DNA of 19,014 nucleotides from UBA6136 sp046305255 (GTDB lineage: Bacteria; Pseudomonadota; Gammaproteobacteria; Methylococcales; Methylococcaceae), in the NCBI GenBank assembly GCA_046305255.1, contig JBKCCF010000014.1:1-19014 (forward strand), in the 5' to 3' direction. The number at the start of each line of letters is the position of its first letter. Position 1 is the stretch's first letter. Of the stretch, positions 7,816 to 14,573 are shown in pieces. The notes beneath the pieces are model-generated. The model did no database searches. It saw only the letters and a list, made by a program, of their open reading frames with translations, and was not told where the DNA came from. Both the position numbers and the translations under genes were made by a program.

Positions 7816-10122
7816 TTACTTTCGCAGACGCTCAAGCAGTGTCGATTGGGCTTCAAACGCGACGTCAGCCGCAGACATCATTCTGGCATAGCGCCCTTCA
7901 CTGTCGAGCAGCCAGGCTTGGGTATTGTCCTTGAGATACATGTCCAGATCCTGCCGCACCCGATCCACCATTTTTTTGTGCCCGAACGGGAAACAGGCCT
8001 CGACCCGCCGGAACATGTTACGGGCGAGAAAGTCCGCGCTCGCCCCAAATACTTCGGGACTCCCGCCGTTTCCAAAGTAGTAGACACGACTATGCTCGAG
8101 AAACCGGCCAATGATGGACCTGACTTCAATCGTCTCCGACACCCCCGGGATTCCGGGCCGCAGACAGCAGATGCCGCGCACGATCAATTTGATCTCAACC
8201 CCGGCCATGGAGGCGCGATAAAGTGCCTGGATCAGCAACGGTTCAGCCACAGCATTGACCTTGATGATGATGCGGGCGGGTCGGCCAGCTTGAGCATGCT
8301 CGGCCTCGCGCTGGATTTTCTTGAGAAGGCCCTGATGCAGGGTGAACGGCGCCTGTAACAGTTTGTGCAGTTTGCCCACCTTGCCCAGACTGGTCAGTTG
8401 CACAAAAACCTTGCGGACATCCTCCCCCAATTCCTGGTCTGCGGTCAGCAGGCCATAGTCGGTATACAACCGGGCGGTTTTAGGATGGTAATTGCCGGTG
8501 CCAAGATGGGTGTAATAGCGCAGGTTGTTGCCTTCACGCCGAAGGATCAGCAGCATCTTGCCGTGCGTCTTATAGCCAACGATGCCATAGACCACCTGCA
8601 CACCCGCTTCCTGCAAGCGGTTCGCAAGCGAGATATTGGCCTTCTCGTCAAAGCGTGCTCGCAGTTCGACAACCACGGTCACTTCCTTCCCTGCCTTGGC
8701 TGCGCGCAAGAGAGCATCGACCACCGGCGAGTTTGAACCGGTGCGGTAAAGCGTCTGTTTGATCGCGACTACTTCAGGATCGTCGCCCGCCTGCCGGATC
8801 AGTTCTACGATCGGCGCAAAACTCTCATAGGGATGATGCAGCAGGATGTCCCTTTTCCTGATGGCTTCAAATAAATCCTGCCCCCCTGCGAGCCCGCGCG
8901 GGCAACCCGCAGTAAAAGGCGGGTACTTGAGATCAGGTCTGTCGATAAGGTCGCTGATTTCCCTCATGCGACTGAGATTGACGGGTCCATCAACCTTGTA
9001 AAGGCGATCCGGGGTCAGGGCAAATTGGCCGAGAAGATAGTCAATGATATCGTCCGGGCAGTTGGCAGCCACCTCAAGACGCACTTCGTCACCATAATTA
9101 CGACTGGTCAGTTCACCTTCGAGCGCGCGCAACAGGTCGTCGATTTCCTCCTCGTCCAGATACATCTCGCTATTGCGGGTCACGCGGAACTGGTAAAGGT
9201 CACGCACCTTGACCCCATGAAACAACTCGTCGACAAAAGCGTGAATGATGGACGAGAGAAAGACGAAATCGTGTGGGCCGCTGTCTGTTTCCTGTATCGG
9301 TAACTGGATAATGCGCGGCAGCGATCGGGGCGCCTGCAGGATGGCAAGGTCTATCTCTCGGCCGAAAGCATCCTTGCCGGTCAGCGAGATAATGAAATTG
9401 AGGCTCTTGTTGAGGATGCGCGGGAACGGATGAGCAGGGTCCAACCCGATCGGGCTGAGAATGGGCATTAACTGCTCAAGGAAAAACCGCTTGAGCCAGG
9501 CCTGCTGGACCGTTGTCCACTGACTACGGCGGACAAAGCGAATATTTTGCTGCTCCAGCAACGGCAGAATCACCTGATTCAATACCCGATACTGCTCATC
9601 GACCAGGTCATGGGCGCCCTTGCCAATGGCAGCCAGGGTTTCCTGGGGAGTGAGGTTGTCAGGTTCGGTGCGGGTCGCACCGAGCTCGGCCCGCTGGATC
9701 AGGCCAGCGGCCCGCACCTCAAAAAATTCGTCGAGGTTGGAGCAGGAAATACAGAGGAAATTGAGCCGCTCCATCAGCGGCGTCCGTTCATCCTTGGCCT
9801 GCTCAAGTACCCTGCGGTTAAATTCCAGCAGGCTGAGTTCCTGGTTAATGTAGAGTCTGCCATCCGCCAGATCCACCGCTTCCGTCACCAGGTCGGACAC
9901 ACTATCCCGTGCCATCTGGCCACTGCTTTCTGCAGCGGTCATCTCGCCGATCATGTATTTGGCGGCCCGTATCATGCGGGTCGCCTTGGATTTGCCGACA
10001 CCTGGAATCTTGAGCAACTGGTCCACATCGGCATTAGCCAGTTCCTCGACGGTGAAGATCCCATGCTCCGCCAGTACGCTGCGACTGGTACGACCGATGC
10101 CTTTAATTTTGTTGGTACTCAT
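7816..10122 (-). CDS. ppk: Polyphosphate kinase 1 with N-terminal helix-hairpin-helix domain
   Basis: PPK1 polymerises the gamma phosphate of ATP into inorganic polyphosphate. The 768 residues exceed the usual 690 or so because an extra domain precedes the kinase. Residues 5-56 contain two helix-hairpin-helix turns, KGIG (7-10) and IPGVGKSKATRM (39-50), followed by a linker to about residue 86. The kinase then begins at LYINQELSLLEFNRRVL (90-106) and SNLDEFFEVR (128-137). The phosphorylated histidine is H520 in GYKTHGKM (equivalent to E. coli H435), the second conserved histidine is H677 in RFLEHSRVYYF, and HLGTGNYHPKTA (539-550) and ASADFLARN (694-702) are also present. The start is supported by AGGGG five bases upstream of the ATG, so the extension is translated. 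The gene stands 123 bases downstream of msrB, same strand, and probably has its own promoter. The kinase call is firm; the role of the HhH domain (DNA or protein contact) is unknown. Confidence 0.96.
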   Translation of the reverse strand: MSTNKIKGIGRTSRSVLAEHGIFTVEELANADVDQLLKIPGVGKSKATRMIRAAKYMIGEMTAAESSGQMARDSVSDLVTEAVDLADGRLYINQELSLLEFNRRVLEQAKDERTPLMERLNFLCISCSNLDEFFEVRAAGLIQRAELGATRTEPDNLTPQETLAAIGKGAHDLVDEQYRVLNQVILPLLEQQNIRFVRRSQWTTVQQAWLKRFFLEQLMPILSPIGLDPAHPFPRILNKSLNFIISLTGKDAFGREIDLAILQAPRSLPRIIQLPIQETDSGPHDFVFLSSIIHAFVDELFHGVKVRDLYQFRVTRNSEMYLDEEEIDDLLRALEGELTSRNYGDEVRLEVAANCPDDIIDYLLGQFALTPDRLYKVDGPVNLSRMREISDLIDRPDLKYPPFTAGCPRGLAGGQDLFEAIRKRDILLHHPYESFAPIVELIRQAGDDPEVVAIKQTLYRTGSNSPVVDALLRAAKAGKEVTVVVELRARFDEKANISLANRLQEAGVQVVYGIVGYKTHGKMLLILRREGNNLRYYTHLGTGNYHPKTARLYTDYGLLTADQELGEDVRKVFVQLTSLGKVGKLHKLLQAPFTLHQGLLKKIQREAEHAQAGRPARIIIKVNAVAEPLLIQALYRASMAGVEIKLIVRGICCLRPGIPGVSETIEVRSIIGRFLEHSRVYYFGNGGSPEVFGASADFLARNMFRRVEACFPFGHKKMVDRVRQDLDMYLKDNTQAWLLDSEGRYARMMSAADVAFEAQSTLLERLRK

Positions 10123-10245
10123 TGAACCCCTGTTGTATCACCACTGCTTTGAAAATCATCATCGCCGAGACTCATCACCACACAAAAATTAACTACAACG
10201 TAGCCTGACTCGTCATCCGTTGCCCTACCATCCTGGCCAGTACTA

Positions 10246-10707
10246 TCAGACTCCCTCAAACAGACTGACGAACTGCTCATAGCCGCTCTCGATCAACGCC
10301 TCCTTGGGTATGAACCGAATCGCTGCAGAGTTGATGCAGTAGCGCTGTCCGGTGGGTGCTGGCCCATCATTGAACACATGACCCAAGTGAGAATCGGCAA
10401 TCCTGCTTCGGACTTCAATGCGGGTATAAAGCAACGATCGGTCCTCATGCCGGGTAACCTGCTCATCCAGCAACGGTCGGGAAAAACTCGGCCAGCCTGT
10501 GCTGGAATCAAACTTGTCAAGTGAACTGAATAGCGGCTCTCCCGACACCACATCGACATAGATGCCCTGACGGTAGTTATCCCAGTAGGGGTTATTGAAA
10601 GGGCGCTCCGTGCCCTCCTTCTGGGTCACTCTGAACTGCTCGTCAGTCAGTTGCTCGCGCAACTCTTCCAGGCTGGGTTTTTTGAAATTGGAACAATCCC
10701 AGGACAT
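10246..10707 (-). CDS. msrB: Peptide methionine (R)-S-oxide reductase lacking zinc and resolving cysteines
   Basis: MsrB reduces the R form of methionine sulfoxide in proteins. The 153 residues carry FRVTQKEGTERPF (25-37), the catalytic-core GWPSF (71-75), HLGHVFNDGPAPTG (107-120) and the catalytic Cys124 in RYCINSAAIRF. Compared with E. coli MsrB, the zinc-binding CxxC pairs are gone (positions 52/55 are Asp/Ser and 101/104 are Ser/Ala) and the resolving cysteine position in the DSGCGWPSF motif is Thr70. The only other cysteine is Cys5. Recycling must therefore use Cys5 or direct attack by a thioredoxin-like donor; that is inference. A strong AGGAGG site lies four bases before the ATG. No signal peptide is seen, so the protein is cytoplasmic. 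Confidence 0.94.
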   Translation of the reverse strand: MSWDCSNFKKPSLEELREQLTDEQFRVTQKEGTERPFNNPYWDNYRQGIYVDVVSGEPLFSSLDKFDSSTGWPSFSRPLLDEQVTRHEDRSLLYTRIEVRSRIADSHLGHVFNDGPAPTGQRYCINSAAIRFIPKEALIESGYEQFVSLFEGV

Positions 10708-10783
10708 ATGGCCTCCTCAAGTCTACTTATATTTTGTTGCATTCGTTCGCCTGACACCTGTAATGCGCCGGATCGTGCTGGTT

Positions 10784-10807
10784 ATAGCCGCTGTGGTGGC
10801 AGGCTAT
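10784..10807. repeat. Inverted repeat (hairpin) upstream of the Spy-like gene
   Basis: ATAGCC (10784-10789) and GGCTAT (10802-10807) form a 6-bp stem, extendable by GC/GC with one bulged base. It lies in the 246-base gap between the divergent msrB and Spy-like genes. No promoter consensus was found beside it. Confidence 0.25.
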
Positions 10808-10835
10808 CGCCGCAGTTTACGACCGTCCATTTGAG

Positions 10836-10884
10836 GCTTAGTGCCAGTTCCCGCGGAGGAATCCGGTGCGGGAAGGCTGTAGCC
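10836..10884 (+). promoter_or_regulatory. Structured leader: long interrupted hairpin
   Basis: Nested arms pair across this segment: GGCT (10836-10839) with AGCC (10881-10884), CAG (10845-10847) with CTG (10877-10879), and a perfect TTCCCGC/GCGGGAA stem (10848-10854 with 10868-10874). The apical loop contains GGAGGA (10855-10860), a strong ribosome-site sequence followed five bases later by GTG at 10866. It lies 70 bases upstream of the Spy-like start. It may be a 5' untranslated regulatory structure, a small RNA or a leader-peptide site. I did not match it to a known riboswitch class. Confidence 0.35.
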
Positions 10885-10953
10885 AAACGGCAAAATCTGA
10901 TGCAAGCTAGGACGGCGTTATTTCAACAATCACGGCCATCAGGATCATCTCCC

Positions 10954-11316
10954 ATGACACTCAGCCCCGTTATTTTGCTCCTCTCCCTGTTCATCAGCAC
11001 CCTTTCGGTTGCCGGTATTGAGGATAGTACTCCGGCACAACGAGCAGCTATCCAGACAGAATTCATGACAGAACGGCTCAAACTGACGCCGGACCTTGCC
11101 ACCAAGGTTCAGGCTCTGAATCTCAAGTACGCCGACAAAATGGAGCCTGTGCTCAAGGGTTCCGACAATATGCTGGCCAAGCGTCAAAAGGCCAACGCAC
11201 TGATGGCGGCCAAAGACAAGGAACTCAGCGTGTTACTGAGCAAGGAACAATTCGAACTATACGACGATGCCAAGGATGACCTGAAAGAGACCATGGAGAA
11301 GAAACTCGGTAACTAA
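10954..11316 (+). CDS. Small exported Spy/CpxP-like protein
   Basis: The 120 residues start with a signal peptide (hydrophobic 4-20; likely cleavage SVA|G after residue 20). The mature part is charged and helical, rich in Lys, Glu, Asp, Ala and Leu, with no cysteine. RLKLTPDLATKVQALN (41-56) followed by two long helices resembles the LTxxQ-type periplasmic chaperones and stress sensors (Spy, CpxP, heavy-metal-resistance family), although the glutamine of LTxxQ is Leu here. The start at 10954 was chosen because it gives a clean signal peptide and has AGGA about ten bases upstream; an in-frame ATG at 10900 would add 18 polar residues before it. A strong hairpin follows the stop, so it is probably a single-gene transcript. 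The export call is good; membership of the Spy family is a likeness, not proven. Confidence 0.75.
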   Translation: MTLSPVILLLSLFISTLSVAGIEDSTPAQRAAIQTEFMTERLKLTPDLATKVQALNLKYADKMEPVLKGSDNMLAKRQKANALMAAKDKELSVLLSKEQFELYDDAKDDLKETMEKKLGN

Positions 11317-11321
11317 ATTCG

Positions 11322-11360
11322 CAATCCGGGCCGGTTAGCCTTCGAAACCGGCCCGGATTG
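11322..11360. terminator. Perfect 15-bp hairpin after the Spy-like gene
   Basis: CAATCCGGGCCGGTT (11322-11336) and its exact reverse complement (11346-11360) enclose a 9-base loop, 5 bases after the stop codon. The stem is GC-rich. No T-run follows on the plus strand; on the minus strand a short T-rich stretch follows. Most likely a terminator or a 3' stabilising structure for the upstream transcript. Confidence 0.6.
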
Positions 11361-11422
11361 AGCGCGGGCTTACACGCACACGTTTCCCGATGTTACGCAC
11401 AGATAATGCGACGTACCCTCGC

Positions 11423-11451
11423 TTGACATCAGCTTTCGGCCAGACATCGCC
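11423..11451 (+). promoter_or_regulatory. Candidate promoter for ubiC-ubiA
   Basis: A perfect -35 hexamer TTGACA lies at 11423-11428, but the hexamer 17 bases later (ATCGCC, 11446-11451) is a poor -10. It is in the right place, about 110 bases upstream of ubiC and past the preceding hairpin. Only the -35 match supports it. Confidence 0.2.
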
Positions 11452-11465
11452 CGCCGTTTGTTAAA

Positions 11466-11492
11466 CTGGGCACCTTGGACTTTAGTGCCCAG
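11466..11492 (+). repeat. 8-bp inverted repeat in the ubiC leader
   Basis: CTGGGCAC (11466-11473) and GTGCCCAG (11485-11492) are exact complements around an 11-base loop, about 70 bases before ubiC. It could be an mRNA hairpin or a repressor site. No T-run follows, so termination is unlikely. Confidence 0.35.
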
Positions 11493-11563
11493 GCCATCAC
11501 GGCCGAAGGGCTGCGAATCACACGCCACGACAACACGACACCGCCTGAGGAGAGACCGGCCAC

Positions 11564-12130
11564 TTGAAGCCGAGCAGCCAACTTTTCATCACCCCGCCAC
11601 GCTGGCATCGATCGCGCTATCGGGGGGTGACCCACATACCTCTATCGATTTCTGACTGGATCTTCGAACAAGGCTCACTGACGCGCCGGTTGCACGTGCG
11701 CTATGGTGAGAGTTTTCAGGTCAATCTCCTGGGCCAAAGCTGGGAGCGACCGTTTGCCGAGGAGGCCTGTCTGTTGAAACTGGGCTCGGGCCAGCGCGCG
11801 ATCGTGCGGGAAGTGTCACTGGAGGCCGACGACCAGCCCCTGATCTATGCCCGCAGCATTATCCCCGCCCGAACCCTGCAAGGGGCGGACCGGCGGTTAG
11901 CCCACCTCGGCAACAGACCTTTGGGGCACATCCTGTTTGCCGACCCGCGCTTGCATCGGATTGAACTCGAACTTGCCCGCACTGACCCCGGGTTTTGGCA
12001 ACCCAGACTATTGCCCATCACCGACTTGGGCGCAACGGCCTGCTGGGGGCGACGATCACTGTATAGTCTGGGCGGCAGGCATACACTGCTGGTGGCCGAG
12101 TTCTTTCTGCCAGCACTCATCAATACGTGA
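11564..12130 (+). CDS. ubiC: Chorismate pyruvate-lyase
   Basis: UbiC removes pyruvate from chorismate to give 4-hydroxybenzoate, the first committed step of ubiquinone synthesis, in the cytoplasm. The 188 residues show the family marks: the N-terminal PRWH (12-15), AIVREVSL with Arg82, PARTLQG (101-107), LGNRPLGHILF (115-125), WGRRSLY (161-167) and the C-terminal AEFFLPAL with Glu179. Arg82 and Glu179 match the E. coli active-site Arg76 and Glu155. Compared with E. coli (165 residues) there are about 18 extra residues before WGRRS (around 141-160). The start is TTG at 11564: AGGAGAG ends nine bases before it and the reading frame contains no internal ATG. The end overlaps or abuts ubiA, the next pathway enzyme. 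Confidence 0.93.
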   Translation: MKPSSQLFITPPRWHRSRYRGVTHIPLSISDWIFEQGSLTRRLHVRYGESFQVNLLGQSWERPFAEEACLLKLGSGQRAIVREVSLEADDQPLIYARSIIPARTLQGADRRLAHLGNRPLGHILFADPRLHRIELELARTDPGFWQPRLLPITDLGATACWGRRSLYSLGGRHTLLVAEFFLPALINT

Positions 12131-12141
12131 CCGGACACACC

Positions 12142-13032
12142 ATGAGCGAGACCTGCAAGGCCCATCCCTCCATGCTGAAACTCAATGCCTACTGGCGCTT
12201 GATGAGGTTCGACAAGCCGATTGGCATATTTCTGCTGCTATGGCCGGGACTGTGGGCGCTATGGCTGGCGGGACAGGGGGTGCCATCGCTCAAGGTTCTG
12301 ATCGTGATCGTTGTTGGTACCCTGCTGATGCGGGCTGCCGGCTGTGTCATCAATGACTATGCCGACCGTAACTTCGACCCCCACGTAGCGCGCACGCGGC
12401 TCCGTCCGATCGCGGCGGGGGAGGTGTCGCCGCGCGAAGCCCTGTGGCTATTTACAGGTCTCTGCCTCAGCGCATTCGCTCTGGTGTTACTGATGAATCC
12501 GCTGACCATTGGGCTCTCTGTGCCGGGCGTAGTGCTTGCGGCCAGCTACCCTTTCACCAAACGCTACACCCATCTGCCACAAGCCTACCTCGGCATTGCC
12601 TTTGGCTGGGCGGTTCCGATGAGTTTTGCAGCAGAAACGGGAGCGATTCCCCTGCTGGCCTGGATTGTCTATGCCGCCACAGTGGTTTGGGCCCTGATTT
12701 ACGACACCCTCTACGCCATGGTCGACCGTGACGATGATCTCAAGATAGGCGTGAAATCTACCGCTATTTTATTTGGACGGCATGACAGACTGATCGTGGG
12801 AATACTTCAACTCATCATGCTGGCGATCCTGTTGCTCGCTGGCCGGAGTGCGGGGCTGGGTCTGCCCTCGCTGTTGGGTCTTGTCGCAGGCGCGGCACTG
12901 TTTGTCTATCAACAGTGGCTGATTCGAGATTATGACAAGCCCGCCTGTTTTCAGGCCTTCCTGAACAATCACTGGTTTGGAGCCGTCATCTTCGCGGGTA
13001 TCGCTACCGACTACTGGCTAAGGGGTAGCTAA
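12142..13032 (+). CDS. ubiA: 4-hydroxybenzoate polyprenyltransferase
   Basis: UbiA attaches the polyprenyl chain to 4-hydroxybenzoate in the inner membrane, using the UbiC product. The 296 residues form a multi-helix membrane protein (eight or nine hydrophobic segments). RLMRFDKPIG lies near the N-terminus, the first Asp-rich motif is NDYADRNFD (71-79), and the second is YDTLYAMVDRDDD (187-199). These two motifs bind the Mg2+-diphosphate. ATG at 12142, 11 bases after the ubiC stop, is taken as the start; GTG at 12127 (overlapping the ubiC end) and ATG at 12172 (closer to the start of the RLMR motif) are alternatives and no ribosome site decides between them. It ends 55 bases from the convergent rluB stop. 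Confidence 0.95.
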   Translation: MSETCKAHPSMLKLNAYWRLMRFDKPIGIFLLLWPGLWALWLAGQGVPSLKVLIVIVVGTLLMRAAGCVINDYADRNFDPHVARTRLRPIAAGEVSPREALWLFTGLCLSAFALVLLMNPLTIGLSVPGVVLAASYPFTKRYTHLPQAYLGIAFGWAVPMSFAAETGAIPLLAWIVYAATVVWALIYDTLYAMVDRDDDLKIGVKSTAILFGRHDRLIVGILQLIMLAILLLAGRSAGLGLPSLLGLVAGAALFVYQQWLIRDYDKPACFQAFLNNHWFGAVIFAGIATDYWLRGS

Positions 13033-13087
13033 CTCGTCAGTGCGCCAACCTTCGCAAGCAGATTTTGTCTGACATCTGCAGCCTGCG

Positions 13088-13990
13088 TCAGGACCTACCG
13101 ACCCGGCCACCACGGCGCTGAGGGGTGATTCGTGCGGGCGCAGCAGCAGCGATCGGCTTGCTTGCAGACGATTCCACCTCCAGCCCCACCGATGCCATGA
13201 GGTTGGCCACGACATCCGGCGGCAACTCCATAAAGGTGCGCTGTCGCAGTCGGGAGGGTAATTCAATGGCGCCAAAACGAACCCGCATCAGACGGCTGAC
13301 CGTGAGGCCCTGAGACTCCCAAAGTCTGCGAACGATGCGATTACGCCCCTCACGCAAGGTAACGTGAAACCAGTGGTTGGCACCCTCGCCGCCCGCATGG
13401 GCAATTGCCTCGAAACGGGCAACGCCATCTTCAAGTGCCACCCCGTTCCGCAACCGTTCCAGCATCTTGTCATCGACAGTGCCCAGCACCCGAACCGCAT
13501 ATTCACGCTCTACCTCTTGCGAGGGATGCATCATGCGATTGGCCAGTTCGCCATTGGTGGTGACCAGCAACAAGCCCTGGGTATTGATGTCAAGCCGCCC
13601 GATGGCGACCCAGCGGCCGCGTAGTGGTCTGGGTAACTGTGTAAATACAACCGGTCGTCCTTCGGGGTCGCGGCGGGTAACCAACTCGCCCACCGGCTTG
13701 TGATAGACAAGCACCCGGGTCGGATCCTCGCGCCGTCCGTCAAGATCAATCGGCCGACCGTTGAGGGTGAGGCGATCGCCTTTCTGATAGCGGGCGCCCA
13801 GAACGGCGACCTGACCATTGAGTGTGAGCCGCCCTACCCTGATCCATTCCTCGATTTCGCGTCTGGAACCCAGACCCGCCTGGGCAAGAACCTTCTGCAG
13901 GCGTTCGCCGGCAGCATCTGCCTGAGAGTTAGCTGTGATTTGCGTTGGTTTAGGCTGTTTCGGCTTCTGATTTGGATTCTGGGTGCGCAT
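13088..13990 (-). CDS. rluB: 23S rRNA pseudouridine synthase, RluB type
   Basis: RluB of E. coli makes pseudouridine 2605 in 23S rRNA. Here 300 residues show a Lys/Pro/Gln-rich head (1-25), an S4 RNA-binding domain (ERLQKVLAQAGLGSRREIE, 29-47), then the RsuA-type catalytic domain with GRLDINTQGLLL (131-142; catalytic Asp134) and a later REGRNRIVRRLWESQG stretch. A basic Ala/Arg tail ends the protein. The frame is open 50 codons further upstream, but that part lies inside scpB and has no similarity to the family, so ATG at 13990 is chosen. This overlaps the scpB end by 41 bases; no clear ribosome site, so coupling to scpB is likely. The scpA-scpB-rluB order is common in proteobacteria. RluE/RsuA paralogues are less likely given the length and neighbourhood. 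Confidence 0.92.
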   Translation of the reverse strand: MRTQNPNQKPKQPKPTQITANSQADAAGERLQKVLAQAGLGSRREIEEWIRVGRLTLNGQVAVLGARYQKGDRLTLNGRPIDLDGRREDPTRVLVYHKPVGELVTRRDPEGRPVVFTQLPRPLRGRWVAIGRLDINTQGLLLVTTNGELANRMMHPSQEVEREYAVRVLGTVDDKMLERLRNGVALEDGVARFEAIAHAGGEGANHWFHVTLREGRNRIVRRLWESQGLTVSRLMRVRFGAIELPSRLRQRTFMELPPDVVANLMASVGLEVESSASKPIAAAAPARITPQRRGGRVGRS

Positions 13991-14573
13991 GATCAGTGTC
14001 TGTGGGTTCCACAATGGGATGGGATGGAGAGGACGGCTCGGCAACACGTTCGTCCAGCCGATCGATAAATTCCTGGAGGGGCGGCAAGTCCGACAGGCTG
14101 GCAAGATTAAAATAATCAAGAAACTGTCGGGTGGTGGCAAACAGCGCAGGCCGACCGGGAATATCCTTGTGCCCTACGATGTGGATCCACTCCCGTTCCT
14201 GCATATTTTTGATGATGCCTGAACTCACCGCCACCCCGCGAATTTGCTCGATCTCGCCCCGGGTCGTCGGCTGCCGGTAAGCGATAATAGCCAGCGTCTC
14301 CAGAAAAGCCCGTGAATATCGCGCGGGCCGCTCCTCAAATAGTCGCGACAACCAGGGTGAGAAGGTCTCGCGCACCTGCAGGCGCCAGCCGCTGGCAACC
14401 TCCTTCAGTTCTACCGGACGCTGGGCGCAGTCCAAAGCCAGTTCAGCGAGCGTATCCCGCAACACCTGCCGGCCGGGACGTTCGTCGTCATCAAACAGGT
14501 TTTCAAGTTCGGTCAGGGACAATGGCCGGGCAGCAGAGAGTAACGCAGCCTCGATAATCAATTTAAGATCCAT
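13950..14573 (-). CDS. scpB: Segregation and condensation protein B
   Basis: ScpB forms the kleisin-associated dimer of the Smc-ScpAB complex that compacts and helps segregate the chromosome. The 207 residues hold tandem winged-helix domains: DLKLIIEAALLSA at the start, and the well-conserved ETLAIIAYRQPTTRGEIEQIRG stretch (in two parts, ETLAIIAYRQP then TTRGEIEQIRG) in the middle, followed by GRPALFATTRQFLDYF. The last 25 residues are acidic and low in complexity. ATG at 14573 fits the family start and overlaps the scpA end by 11 bases; an upstream in-frame start at 14624 would lie within scpA and add 17 unrelated residues. Confidence 0.94.
   Translation of the reverse strand: MDLKLIIEAALLSAARPLSLTELENLFDDDERPGRQVLRDTLAELALDCAQRPVELKEVASGWRLQVRETFSPWLSRLFEERPARYSRAFLETLAIIAYRQPTTRGEIEQIRGVAVSSGIIKNMQEREWIHIVGHKDIPGRPALFATTRQFLDYFNLASLSDLPPLQEFIDRLDERVAEPSSPSHPIVEPTDTDHAHPESKSEAETA

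Noticed and set aside
9547..10125. A 192-codon plus-strand frame opposite the N-terminal part of ppk
   Set aside because: Antisense shadow: the minus strand carries the HhH and kinase motifs with a ribosome site.
10123..10245. A Pho box upstream of ppk
   Set aside because: I looked for CTGTCAT-type direct repeats and found no convincing match in the gap between msrB and ppk.
10850..10885. Possible cobalamin-type riboswitch (GGAATCCGGTG-like stretch)
   Set aside because: The bases resemble part of the B12 box region but the required order of conserved segments is absent, and the downstream gene is not a cobalamin gene.
13058..13091. Hairpins between the convergent ubiA and rluB ends as a terminator
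   Set aside because: Only short 5-6 bp stems (GCAGAT/ATCTGC and CTGAC/GTCAG) that exclude each other, with no T-run.
13951..14140. Upstream 50-codon extension of rluB
   Set aside because: This part overlaps scpB coding sequence and shows no RluB similarity; the ATG at 13990 gives the normal family start.
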